The notes under the pieces: model-generated
Databases searched by the model: none
Told to the model about the DNA's origin: nothing
Seen by the model: the letters and a program-made list of their open reading frames with translations, nothing else
Position numbers and translations under genes: made by a program
Shown: one piece after another, positions 26,253-35,065 of the stretch
Numbering within the stretch: the first letter of the stretch is position 1
How the letters are laid out: each line of letters starts with the position of its first letter
Assembly (NCBI GenBank): GCA_002839765.1
Contig: PGYR01000021.1
Location: 1 to 42,264 of the forward strand
Source of the DNA: Ignavibacteriae bacterium HGW-Ignavibacteriae-4
GTDB taxonomy: Bacteria; Bacteroidota; Ignavibacteria; Kapaibacteriales; UBA2268
Direction of reading: 5' to 3'
DNA length: 42,264 nucleotides

Positions 26253-26453
26253 TTATATTTACTTAGCATAATTGTTAAAGTAAAAACTCAAAATAATAAT
26301 ATTATTTTAGAAATGAAATTTTATTTGATAATAAGTCGTTCACAAAGTTATAATAATACCTAAAATTTCAATTTTTCGGTATATATACTTATACAATAAT
26401 TTATGTTTTTAAACGTATTTCGCACACACATTTATAACAATTATGGAAAAAAT
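26253..26453. promoter_or_regulatory. Divergent promoter region between two OmpA-family genes
   Basis: About 200 very AT-rich bases separate the minus-strand lipoprotein gene from the plus-strand OmpA gene and must contain both promoters. TATACT at 26384-26389 is a possible -10 box for the plus-strand gene, but no good -35 is spaced correctly. No terminator or dyad of note was seen. Confidence 0.35.
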
Positions 26454-28388
26454 ATGAAGTCATTTAAAATACTTCTTTTAGTCTTGTTCGCATCGACGAG
26501 TTTGCTTATTTCTCAAAATGATAAACTAGAGAGACCAGAGAAATACAGATTAGGTATTGATTTGGGCTTGAACTATAACTTCGCAGCATTGGGTTATCAG
26601 ACTTTTGCTGAGCCAGTTGGCACTCGTTTCCGTACATTCACTGCTAATGATGGTACAGGTATAGGTGGTTATTTAGGACTTAGAGCAGAATATATCTCTA
26701 ATTCTTGGTGGGGATTAGGTCTTCAAATTGGTTATGATAATAGAGGTTCATTAGTAACTGATGAATCAGCTGATAACAAACCTGAGTTTGATATCTACAA
26801 TTCTTACTTGAATATAGCTCCATATTTTAAGTTTAATGAATTACTTTTCAAAAATTCTAGCGTATATGTAGGTCCAGTTATTGGATTGAAAATGGCTGGT
26901 GAGTTTGATTACGATTCTAAATTGGATGGATCTACAAAGCTAATGGCTGTAGAAGCTACTGAATTGAAAAGCTTAACTTTGGGTGCACAATTAGGTTTCA
27001 ACTACGATATTCGTATTGCTCCTATAGGTCCAAGTCAAGTATTCGTACTTTCTCCATTTATCGAAGGTTCATGGTTATTGGGACAAAAGTCTCCTACATT
27101 TGATTTGATTCAAGATGGATTCGATGATACATGGTCAACTATCACAGCTAGATTAGGTGTTACTGGAGCAATCGATTTCATCCCTAATTTGAATGCTGCT
27201 AATACTGGCGGTCAATATGCGACAGTACTTCCTCCTTATGAAGGTAAAGTAATCCAAAGGGTAGTAGAGGAGTCATTCCCAATTATTCCTTACGTCTTCT
27301 TTGATGGTTCAAAACAAAATATTCCTTCAAGATATAATTTATTAACTCAAGCAAATGCGGGTTCTTTCGACAAAGCAGATGCTCTTGATTTGACTAATAA
27401 CAAAGAACTAAACGGCGAAACAGCAACTAACAAGAAACTTGCTGTTTACCACAATATATTGAACATTTATGCTCAAGAAATGAAAGACGACAGTGGTCTA
27501 AGTGTAGAATTAATCGGATCTGCTCCTAAGAGCAATGACGGCGCTATCCTAGCTAATAATGTAAGAGATTACCTAGTTAACATACATGGAATAGATGCTA
27601 GTAGAATAACTACTAAAGGTCAAGAAATGCCTCGTATCCCATCTGGTAGCTCTGCTACTCCTGTGAACGATAGACCGTTGGCTGATGCTGAAAATAGAAG
27701 AGTTGAATTCGTATTTAACAAACCTGAAATCTACGAATTACTTCGTGTTAAAATGGTTGATGAGTACCCAATAGATAATGATATATTAGTTTCATTGAAT
27801 CCAAATGTTAAATTTAGCTCTTGGAATATCAATATAACTGATGAAGACAATAAGACTGTAACTTATGGTCCATTTTTCAATCAAAACGAAAGAATTTCTC
27901 CATACTTACTACTAAAAGGTAAAGAAGAAGGTGAATACAAAGGATTTATTGAAATAGTACAAGCTGATGGAACAAAGATTAAAGATGAAGCTGAATTTAG
28001 CTTAACTAAAGAAATGGACAATACTAAAATCGGTGAGAGATATACTATTCTATTCAACTATGGTCAAGCGGATGCAATCAAGATTGCTGAAAATGATTTG
28101 AGAACTAAAGTAGCTCCTAAAGTTGATGACGAAGAATTACTAATCATCTCTGGTCACACTGACCCTATCGGTAGCACTGAAGTTAACTCTGGTATTTCTC
28201 AAAACAGAGCGAATGAAGCTAAAACTATATTCGTAAGTGAATTCGGATCTTCTTCTGACAAAGTAGATAATATTATATCTTACGGTTATGGTGAGTCTAA
28301 CTCTGCTTCTACTTATGATAATACTCTACCAGAAGGACGTATGTACAATAGAAACGTAACTATTGACATTATACCTTCTAATAAATAA
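26454..28388 (+). CDS. OmpA-family outer-membrane protein with beta-barrel and two OmpA-like domains
   Basis: The 644-residue protein has a signal peptide (MKSFKILLLVLFASTSLLIS); the ATG at 26454 is preferred over one 17 codons upstream because it opens this signal and follows GGA. Residues about 30-240 form a probable beta-barrel (YRLGIDLGLNYNFAALGY, GLRAEYISNSWWGLGLQIGY). A first OmpA-like module at about 265-430 has YVFFDGSKQNIPSRY and the ending ENRRVEFVF. A second, more canonical one at about 535-640 has SGHTDPIGST, QNRANEAK and MYNRNVTIDI. It should tether the outer membrane to peptidoglycan. It has its own terminator. Confidence 0.9.
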   Translation: MKSFKILLLVLFASTSLLISQNDKLERPEKYRLGIDLGLNYNFAALGYQTFAEPVGTRFRTFTANDGTGIGGYLGLRAEYISNSWWGLGLQIGYDNRGSLVTDESADNKPEFDIYNSYLNIAPYFKFNELLFKNSSVYVGPVIGLKMAGEFDYDSKLDGSTKLMAVEATELKSLTLGAQLGFNYDIRIAPIGPSQVFVLSPFIEGSWLLGQKSPTFDLIQDGFDDTWSTITARLGVTGAIDFIPNLNAANTGGQYATVLPPYEGKVIQRVVEESFPIIPYVFFDGSKQNIPSRYNLLTQANAGSFDKADALDLTNNKELNGETATNKKLAVYHNILNIYAQEMKDDSGLSVELIGSAPKSNDGAILANNVRDYLVNIHGIDASRITTKGQEMPRIPSGSSATPVNDRPLADAENRRVEFVFNKPEIYELLRVKMVDEYPIDNDILVSLNPNVKFSSWNINITDEDNKTVTYGPFFNQNERISPYLLLKGKEEGEYKGFIEIVQADGTKIKDEAEFSLTKEMDNTKIGERYTILFNYGQADAIKIAENDLRTKVAPKVDDEELLIISGHTDPIGSTEVNSGISQNRANEAKTIFVSEFGSSSDKVDNIISYGYGESNSASTYDNTLPEGRMYNRNVTIDIIPSNK

Positions 28389-28415
28389 ATCTAAACGTAG
28401 ATAGTACTAAAAATC

Positions 28416-28446
28416 AAAGAGATTGTCTGGATAAGACAATCTCTTT
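28416..28446 (+). terminator. Intrinsic terminator of the OmpA-family gene
   Basis: A perfect 13-base stem (AAAGAGATTGTCT / AGACAATCTCTTT) with a 5-base loop is followed by a long T-run, 27 bases after the stop codon. This is the strongest terminator in the window. The rest of the gap to 28592 shows nothing recognisable. Confidence 0.93.
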
Positions 28447-28592
28447 TTTTTGTTTAAACGAGTCCCTATTATTCTTAACATTTGAAAAATATTGCCGTAT
28501 TTTCTACTATAAGTTTTAAAGTAATTCGGTAAGCTAAATTCTAATTTCATATATTTGCTAAGTATCAAATTGAAACGGTTATAATAGTAAAT

Positions 28593-29198
28593 ATGTTAAA
28601 TTTAACACAGATTCTAGATTTAAAAAATGAGATTGTTCTTGCCTCTGGTTCACCTCGTCGGAAGATGTTATTGGAGCAAATAGGATTGCAATTCGAAGTT
28701 ATTCCTGCTGATATAGATGAAGAGGATATAGTCGAATCTGACCCGACTAAGTTTGTAATGGAATTGGCAAATAGAAAGGCTATGCATGTATCTAGCTTCA
28801 AAACACACAAGATAATTATTGGTGCTGACACAACGGTATATTTGAAAGAGGAATTACTAAACAAACCAATAAATGAAAAAGATGCTTATGAAATGCTAAC
28901 ACGGCTCAGCGGCAATACTCATCAAGTTTATACGGGTGTCTCTCTTGTGCACCATGACTCTAATAACTCTACTAGCTTCTATGTTAAAACGGATGTTACT
29001 TTTCGTGAATTAGGCGAAAGGGAAAAGTACGCTTACATAGCTACTGGCTCACCTATGGATAAAGCAGGTAGCTACGGAATACAAGATGATTTCGGTTCTG
29101 TTTTCGTAGAGAAGATTGTCGGCTGCTACTATAATATAGTTGGATTTCCGCTATCTCGTTTCTACCAAGAAATAAAGGACTTCAATGATAAGTTATAA
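28593..29198 (+). CDS. maf: Maf-family nucleoside triphosphate pyrophosphatase
   Basis: Maf proteins hydrolyse non-canonical or pyrimidine nucleoside triphosphates (dTTP/UTP class) to monophosphates. Signatures are LASGSPRRKMLLEQIGL (16-32), IIGADTTVYL, KPINEKDAYEMLTRLSGNTH and YTGVSLVH, and DKAGSYGIQDDFGSVFVEKI with GCYYNIVGFPL. The GSYGIQD form fits the YhdE/dTTPase-type branch. The 201-residue length is normal. It starts a tight plus-strand run; its end overlaps the next gene by 14 bases. Confidence 0.94.
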   Translation: MLNLTQILDLKNEIVLASGSPRRKMLLEQIGLQFEVIPADIDEEDIVESDPTKFVMELANRKAMHVSSFKTHKIIIGADTTVYLKEELLNKPINEKDAYEMLTRLSGNTHQVYTGVSLVHHDSNNSTSFYVKTDVTFRELGEREKYAYIATGSPMDKAGSYGIQDDFGSVFVEKIVGCYYNIVGFPLSRFYQEIKDFNDKL

Positions 29199-30066
29199 GA
29201 ATAAAGAGAGATTTAACATCTTATTACTACTATTACCTTGGATTCTGACATTCCTAGTGTTTTGGGCGTATCCTGTTATTTACTCTTTTATACTTAGCTT
29301 ATCCGAATATAAAACTTTGAGCAATGAGACTACTTTCATCGGATTAGAGAACTATACAGCTCTTTTTTCTGATGACTCGTTCCTCAAATCACTATCGAAT
29401 ACTATGCTTTTTGTATTCGTTACTGTGCCTATTACTACTACTCTAGCAACTTTACTTGCAGTGTTAGTAGATAGAACTAATGGTAAGCTGAAAGAATTTT
29501 TCAAAGCGGCATACTTTCTGCCGTCAGTTACTTCACTCGTAGTTATAGCACTGATTTTTAAGAATTTGTATAGCAAAGAAGGGTATATAAATACACTCTT
29601 ACAGATGGTAGGAATGAGTGGTCAACCTGACGGGTGGCTGCAATCAGTAGAGACTGCATTACCAGCAATTATGGCAATGGATATTTGGATTGCGACCGGT
29701 TACTATATGATAATCGTTTTGGCTGGATTGCAAACCATACCAAAAGACTTATATGAAGCGGCAGATATATCGGGTGCATCGCCTTGGCAGCAGTTCAAAA
29801 GCATTACTCTACCAATGCTAAAACCAACCTTGCTCTTTATATTAGTTGTGAATACTATTAAATCGTTCCAAATATTTATAGAAATATACGTGATGACTAA
29901 GGGGGGACCTCTGAACGAAACTACAACTTTAGTTTATCAGGTCTATCAGAACGCATTCGAGATGGCAGATAAAATGGGTTACGCATCGGCCGTGGCTTAT
30001 GTGTTATTTTTTATTATATTGATGATATCACTTTTACAGATGAAATTACTGAAGGAGAAATACTAG
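29185..30066 (+). CDS. Carbohydrate-type ABC transporter permease (MalF/UgpA-like)
   Basis: The 293-residue protein has six predicted membrane helices and the EAA motif that contacts the ATPase (YEAADISGASPWQQFKSITL then PMLKP), so it belongs to the MalF/UgpA branch of binding-protein-dependent importers. The end of the protein (MGYASAVAYVLFFIILMISL) is also typical of the family. A second permease, a solute-binding protein and an ATPase are needed for a complete transporter, and none is encoded in this window. The start overlaps maf by 14 bases, and its TAG is directly followed by the plsY ATG. Confidence 0.9.
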   Translation: MISYKNKERFNILLLLLPWILTFLVFWAYPVIYSFILSLSEYKTLSNETTFIGLENYTALFSDDSFLKSLSNTMLFVFVTVPITTTLATLLAVLVDRTNGKLKEFFKAAYFLPSVTSLVVIALIFKNLYSKEGYINTLLQMVGMSGQPDGWLQSVETALPAIMAMDIWIATGYYMIIVLAGLQTIPKDLYEAADISGASPWQQFKSITLPMLKPTLLFILVVNTIKSFQIFIEIYVMTKGGPLNETTTLVYQVYQNAFEMADKMGYASAVAYVLFFIILMISLLQMKLLKEKY

Positions 30067-30705
30067 ATGGACGGATTGATAGCAGGGATAATAGGATATT
30101 TGCTCGGGTCTATTGCCTTTTCTAAGATAATAGTAAAGCAGGCAACAGGGCTTGACTTAACAGTAGAGGGTAGCAAGAATACTGGTGCAATGAACAGCTA
30201 CGAAATAACTGGTAAAAAGTGGATTGGTGTTGCTGTTTTCTTGTTAGATGGATTCAAAGGATTTCTGGCTTGTATGACAGTATATATGCTCTTCCCGAAT
30301 AGTGATGATATGATGATGTTGTTATCTTATGCTGGAGTTTTTGCGGTTATAGGGCATAACTTCAACTTGTGGTTACGTATGAAAGGCGGGAGAGGCTTAG
30401 CTACAGCTGTCGGAGTACTTTTGTTCATCAACCCACTTGCTATTTTCCAATGGGGTATAGTTTGGATAATCTCGTATAATGGAGTCCGTAAAAATGTACA
30501 CGTAGCAAATGCTTTGGCTACAATTGGTGCTCCGATAATGGTGATGATATCCCCAGATAAACTTATAGAAATTACAACATTTGTAGCATTCGAAGATGCT
30601 ACTAGATATTTTCAACTTGTTGCTATGCTTGCGTTTGTTATATTACTAAAACACGTAGAGCCATTGCAGAAGTTAATAAAAGAAAAGAAATTATTCAGCG
30701 AATAG
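30067..30705 (+). CDS. plsY: Acyl-phosphate:glycerol-3-phosphate acyltransferase PlsY
   Basis: PlsY transfers the acyl group from acyl phosphate to glycerol 3-phosphate, the first step of phospholipid synthesis, as an inner-membrane enzyme. The 212-residue protein has several membrane helices and the conserved motifs GYLLGSIAFSKII, GSKNTGAMNSYEITGK and GHNFNLWLRMKGGRGLAT. The first motif differs slightly from the usual GSIPFG, and GSKNTGAMN from GSGNIGATN, but the overall match is clear. It lies between the permease gene (no gap) and polA (12 bases). AAGGAG is 9 bases upstream of the ATG. Confidence 0.9.
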   Translation: MDGLIAGIIGYLLGSIAFSKIIVKQATGLDLTVEGSKNTGAMNSYEITGKKWIGVAVFLLDGFKGFLACMTVYMLFPNSDDMMMLLSYAGVFAVIGHNFNLWLRMKGGRGLATAVGVLLFINPLAIFQWGIVWIISYNGVRKNVHVANALATIGAPIMVMISPDKLIEITTFVAFEDATRYFQLVAMLAFVILLKHVEPLQKLIKEKKLFSE

Positions 30706-30717
30706 AAAAGGAATACT

Positions 30718-33540
30718 ATGCCTAGATTTTTTATGATTGACGGAATGTCATTAGTTTTCAGAGCTTACCATGCTATGTATCGAACTGGTCTAACCAACAC
30801 TGACGGTGAGCCAACTGGTGCTGTATTTGGATTTGCAAATATACTAACTTCGCTACTTGATAAATATGACCCAAAGCACATACTAGTTGTTTACGATACT
30901 TCCGCTCCTACCTTTAGGAATGATATGTATGATGCTTACAAGGCAAATAGAGCTGAATTCCCAGAGGATTTGGGCCCTCAATTGCTGAAGATAAAAGAAA
31001 TGATGACACTTTTCGGTATTCCGCAAATGGAGCTAGATGGTTTCGAAGCTGATGATTTGATTGCTACTTTGGCAGATAAAGCTTCTCAAAAAGAGATTGA
31101 TTCATATTGCCTAACTAGTGATAAAGATTACTATCAGCTAGTTACAGAACATATTAAAATACTAAAACCAGCTACCAAAGGCGGTGGTTTAGAAGTAGTT
31201 GACTATCCAGAAGTTCGTGAGAAGTTTGGGGTTCGCCCAGACCAGGTTATAGACGTACAAGCACTAATTGGTGATGCGGTTGATAATATTCCGGGTGTAA
31301 AAGGAATAGGTATAAAAACAGCATTTCCACTTATAGAAAAGTACGAATCGCTCGAAGGTGTTTATGAGAATATAGACGAAATCACGAGCAAATCCGTGAA
31401 AGCTAAACTTATAGAACATAAGGAAATGGCTTTTCTATCAAAACAATTAGTTACCCTTAAAAAAGATTGCCCAATTGAGTTCAATTTTGATGAATTTGAA
31501 TTTAAGAATACTAAGTTCGATGAGCTAGATAAATTCTTTGCTCACGAAGGATTCCGTACACTTCGTGGCAAATGGTTCGACCGCTCGGGTAAAGCGAGCA
31601 TAGGCAGCCTACCTGAAATCGATGAAGAAAGTGAGCTAGAGACAATTGAATCAGCTGAAAATGATTACAAGATTGTAAACACTAAGGAAGATTTAGAAAA
31701 TCTAATCACTGAAATAGAAAAACACGATGTACTATCAGTTGATCTGGAAACATCTGGATTGAATAAAAATGAGTGTGATATAGTCGGTATAGCACTTTCT
31801 TTCAAAGAAAAAACGGGTTACTATATACCAGTAATAGACGATAGAGAATTAGAAGAAATAAAGCCTGAAAACAAGTCACTTTTCGAGCAAGATGAAATAG
31901 ACGAAACACAGTTCAATCGTAAATTAAGAGCTGATAAATCGCTACCTGTTAAGTTCGTGGTGGATAAGCTAAAGCCAATTCTCGAAAGTGATAAGATTGG
32001 TAAATGTGGTCAGAACATCAAATTCGATCAGTATATACTAATGAGATATGATGTACTAATAGCCCCTATTGTATTCGATTCGATGATAGCAAGTTACGTG
32101 CTAAACCCCGATGAAAAGCTGAACCTAGACGCACTTTCGGAAAAATGGTTGGGTTACAAACCAGTTTCTATAAAATCTCTAATCGGTGAAAAGAAAAAAG
32201 ACCAAAAGTCAATGGCTGACCTCAATCCTGAGGATATATCTAGTTACGCTTGCGAAGATGCTGATTTGGCGCTCCAATTGAAAAACAAAATGGAACCATC
32301 ACTATTAGGCACAGAGCAAGAAAATCTAGCTTATAATATAGAATTCCCGACTATAACTGTGTTGAACAAAATGGAGATGTGCGGAGTTAGCATAGATACT
32401 GACGCACTAGAAGATTTGCAAGCTGAAATATCGAAACGAATAGACAAGTTAGAAGAACAAATTTACGATGAAGCAGAAGAGCAATTCAATATAAATTCTC
32501 CGAAACAATTATCAGAGATAATGTTCGAGAAAATGGGAATACCAGCGGTCAAGAAGACCAAAACTGGTTATAGCACAAACGAGCAGGTACTCAGCCAGTT
32601 AGCACCCATGCACAGAATAGCGGAGTATGTATTAGATTATCGCCAACTGAGTAAATTACAGTCAACTTATGTGGAATCACTCCCAAGAATGGTATTCGAA
32701 GGAACGGACAAAATACATACTACTTATAACCAAGCAGTAGCAAGCACAGGACGACTTTCGTCAACAGACCCGAATTTGCAGAATATACCAATCCGCTCAG
32801 ATTTGGGTAAGAAAGTCCGCAAGGCATTCATACCTAGTGAAGGGAATATACTATTAGCAGCTGATTATTCGCAAGTTGAACTTCGTATTATGGCGTTCGT
32901 TTGCGGTGACGAGAAAATGCTTCAAGGTTTCATAAATGGAGATGATATACATGCAGCAACAGCCGCTGTATTGAATGATATAGCACAAGAAGACGTAACG
33001 CAGGATATGCGTAGAATAGCGAAGACAGTGAACTTTGGTATTATGTATGGACTTGGTGCTTATGGTCTAGCAGAACGTTTAGGCATTAGCCGTGGCGATG
33101 CAAAAGACATAATCGACAATTACAAAGAGAAGTATCACGGAATTATAAAGTATATGGATGATACTGTCGATTCAGCCCGTATAAAAGGGTACGCTGAGAC
33201 CCTATGTGGTCGCCGTCGTTACTTCCCGAATATAAATAGCAGTAATCGTATGCTGAAAAATGCAGACGAAAGAGCGGCTATTAATATGCCCATACAAGGC
33301 ACGGCATCAGACATGCTGAAAATCGCGATGATTAACATAGATAAAGAGATGATTACCCGAAAGCTGAAATCAAAAATGATATTGCAAGTACATGATGAGC
33401 TTGTGTTTGATGTAGTGCAATCAGAATTGGATGAGTTACGCGAGCTAGTAATCGAAAAAATGCGAACTGCATTACCTCTAGGTGATGTACCAGTAGTAGT
33501 TGACACAGGCACAGGCATCAATTGGTTCGAGGCACATTAA
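30718..33540 (+). CDS. polA: DNA polymerase I
   Basis: The 940-residue enzyme contains three domains. The 5'-3' nuclease occupies about residues 1-300 (FMIDGMSLVFRAYHAMY, GFEADDLIATLA, GDAVDNIPGVKGIGIKTA). A 3'-5' exonuclease occupies about 320-530 and retains the metal ligands Asp342 and Glu344 in VDLETSGLN and the Asp in YACEDADLALQ. The polymerase occupies about 560-940 with DYSQVELRIMAF (Asp716), RRIAKTVNFGIMYGLGAYGL and QVHDELVFDV (890-899). It therefore appears fully proofreading-competent, unlike Taq-type enzymes. It fills RNA-primer gaps and repair patches. Start is preceded by AAGGA. Last gene of the maf-permease-plsY-polA run. Confidence 0.98.
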   Translation: MPRFFMIDGMSLVFRAYHAMYRTGLTNTDGEPTGAVFGFANILTSLLDKYDPKHILVVYDTSAPTFRNDMYDAYKANRAEFPEDLGPQLLKIKEMMTLFGIPQMELDGFEADDLIATLADKASQKEIDSYCLTSDKDYYQLVTEHIKILKPATKGGGLEVVDYPEVREKFGVRPDQVIDVQALIGDAVDNIPGVKGIGIKTAFPLIEKYESLEGVYENIDEITSKSVKAKLIEHKEMAFLSKQLVTLKKDCPIEFNFDEFEFKNTKFDELDKFFAHEGFRTLRGKWFDRSGKASIGSLPEIDEESELETIESAENDYKIVNTKEDLENLITEIEKHDVLSVDLETSGLNKNECDIVGIALSFKEKTGYYIPVIDDRELEEIKPENKSLFEQDEIDETQFNRKLRADKSLPVKFVVDKLKPILESDKIGKCGQNIKFDQYILMRYDVLIAPIVFDSMIASYVLNPDEKLNLDALSEKWLGYKPVSIKSLIGEKKKDQKSMADLNPEDISSYACEDADLALQLKNKMEPSLLGTEQENLAYNIEFPTITVLNKMEMCGVSIDTDALEDLQAEISKRIDKLEEQIYDEAEEQFNINSPKQLSEIMFEKMGIPAVKKTKTGYSTNEQVLSQLAPMHRIAEYVLDYRQLSKLQSTYVESLPRMVFEGTDKIHTTYNQAVASTGRLSSTDPNLQNIPIRSDLGKKVRKAFIPSEGNILLAADYSQVELRIMAFVCGDEKMLQGFINGDDIHAATAAVLNDIAQEDVTQDMRRIAKTVNFGIMYGLGAYGLAERLGISRGDAKDIIDNYKEKYHGIIKYMDDTVDSARIKGYAETLCGRRRYFPNINSSNRMLKNADERAAINMPIQGTASDMLKIAMINIDKEMITRKLKSKMILQVHDELVFDVVQSELDELRELVIEKMRTALPLGDVPVVVDTGTGINWFEAH

Positions 33541-33636
33541 GTTGGGTTGAAATGATGTGGCTGTATCAATGTTACTTATTTTAACACAAAGCTACAAAGA
33601 TCTGATTCTCTAATTATTAAACGCAGGACTCAAAGT

Positions 33637-33673
33637 CTTGTCACTTGAGAGGGAGCGGAGCCGAAGTAAACAG
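33637..33673. repeat. Candidate dispersed intergenic repeat, copy 2
   Basis: A G+C-rich segment GTCACTTGAGAGGGAGCGGA followed by GCCGAAGTAAACAG stands out in the AT-rich gap between polA and the 33732 gene. It resembles, with a short gap, the reverse complement of 9203-9254. A 17-mer TGAAATGATGYGGCTGT also occurs about 90 bases upstream of both copies (33548 and 9106). Nothing else is recognisable in 33541-33731. Confidence 0.35.
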
Positions 33674-33731
33674 CCCAGCTCTTCGTTGCTAGTACTTCCT
33701 TGATCAGTGGTTTAGGAAGGAGTTTAAAAGA

Positions 33732-34331
33732 CTAGCTATTAGCTTTCTTATCATTCTTGCTTTTATTACGTAAATTCAAGAACAGGGAAACAAGAAAGGC
33801 TAATCCAAAAACGGAAATCAAAACGATAAGCAATCGTATATCAGATTCAAGCTTCTTTTCGTTAGTTTTCATTGTTTCTATGGATGCTTCGAGGGAATCT
33901 ATTTTGCTTTCATTCTCTCCTGAAGTCATAGCTTCTTGGCCTAATCTGCCTAACTCTATCTCATAGTAGCGAGTCAGATACTCATTTGAACCGACATAAT
34001 TCCTAATTTTTTGATAGAACTTTCCCAGATCTAAATAAATATCGACATTGTTGAATTCCGCACTATCCATTATAGCTATTGCTTTTAGATAGTAATACTC
34101 AGCCGATTTATTAGCTTCTAAGTGGTCATAACACTTCGCTTGATAATAATTCTTGTTGAATATATCTTCGAGTGAAGTTTCGATTGTTACTTCATCACCA
34201 ATTAAATTGAGGTGATACAGAGCAGAATCTATGTTCCCACTTTTACAAAATTCGATTCCCTTATCTAAATGTATATTGTTAGATAGAAGAAATATAGGCA
34301 AACATAAAAAGATTAGTATAAGTGTTTTCAT
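33732..34331 (-). CDS. Periplasmic TPR-like protein with C-terminal membrane anchor
   Basis: The 199-residue protein has a signal peptide or N-terminal helix (MKTLILIFLCLPIFLLSN). Helical pairs resembling tetratricopeptide repeats follow at about residues 20-135 (DKGIEFCKSGNIDSALYHL, NKSAEYYYLKAIAIM, DIYLDLGKFYQKIRNYVGSN). A short coiled coil at about 140-165 leads to one C-terminal membrane segment (LLIVLISVFGLAFLVSLFLN) and a basic tail. It may be an envelope scaffold, but no named family is recognised. It is the last gene of the kynurenine-containing operon, 2 bases after the lipoprotein gene. Confidence 0.68.
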   Translation of the reverse strand: MKTLILIFLCLPIFLLSNNIHLDKGIEFCKSGNIDSALYHLNLIGDEVTIETSLEDIFNKNYYQAKCYDHLEANKSAEYYYLKAIAIMDSAEFNNVDIYLDLGKFYQKIRNYVGSNEYLTRYYEIELGRLGQEAMTSGENESKIDSLEASIETMKTNEKKLESDIRLLIVLISVFGLAFLVSLFLNLRNKSKNDKKANS

Positions 34332-34333
34332 TT

Positions 34334-35065
34334 TTATTCATCCATTAATGGTGAAGCTTTGATTATATAATTAGGTAATATGAAAAACTCATCTGGAATT
34401 TTCTTTTCGACTATTGATAGAGGTTTCAAGATTATTCTAAGTTCTTCATATTCTATTACTGCATATATATAAGGCGCCTTAGCCAACTCATAGTACTTGT
34501 TCTCATATCCATAGGTATGTCTTTTGAAATACTCCGGATTCATATACATATTAGGGTCATAGTAATAGTATTTCTTGAAGCTATTTGTAATTATGCTTAC
34601 CATTTCTAGCTTTCTACCTAATACTTTTTCGTCAGTCTTTTCTTTCATTACCGAGTACAATGTAGAATTTTCGATAGATGCATTTAGAAAGTACAAAGTA
34701 TCCAACCAAAGCATTTTTCTATATTGATTATTGTCTCGCAGATATTTTATATATTCTACCTTCCCATCTACGTACTGCATAGCATATCTGCCTTTACTAA
34801 AAGTATAAATCACAGTATCGCCGAATACCTCTTTGAGAGATGCAAAGGCTTTTTGCTTACCTTTCGTTTGCATAATTACTTGGAATGTAATCTGACCTTC
34901 GAAGCTACCCTCATTATCTAGATTTTCTTCTAATATTCCTATTTGACTATTATCTATGATTCCCTTAGTCGAATCTACTACTTGAGGATCGTCATTTTCT
35001 ACCTTTTTGGCATCACACGAATTTAATAACATTAATAACACGAATACAGTTATTATTTTTTTCAT
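34334..35065 (-). CDS. Predicted lipoprotein of unknown function
   Basis: The 243-residue protein has a lipoprotein signal (MKKIITVFVLLMLLNSC, cysteine at residue 17). The mature part contains strand-rich stretches such as EGQITFQVIMQTKGKQKAFA and GDTVIYTFSKGRYAMQYVDG, resembling the DUF4412-like pattern seen in Bacteroidota proteins, but I cannot confirm this. Its ATG overlaps the hisC stop (ATGA), so it is translated from the same message as the kynurenine and histidine genes, without an obvious metabolic role. Confidence 0.7.
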   Translation of the reverse strand: MKKIITVFVLLMLLNSCDAKKVENDDPQVVDSTKGIIDNSQIGILEENLDNEGSFEGQITFQVIMQTKGKQKAFASLKEVFGDTVIYTFSKGRYAMQYVDGKVEYIKYLRDNNQYRKMLWLDTLYFLNASIENSTLYSVMKEKTDEKVLGRKLEMVSIITNSFKKYYYYDPNMYMNPEYFKRHTYGYENKYYELAKAPYIYAVIEYEELRIILKPLSIVEKKIPDEFFILPNYIIKASPLMDE

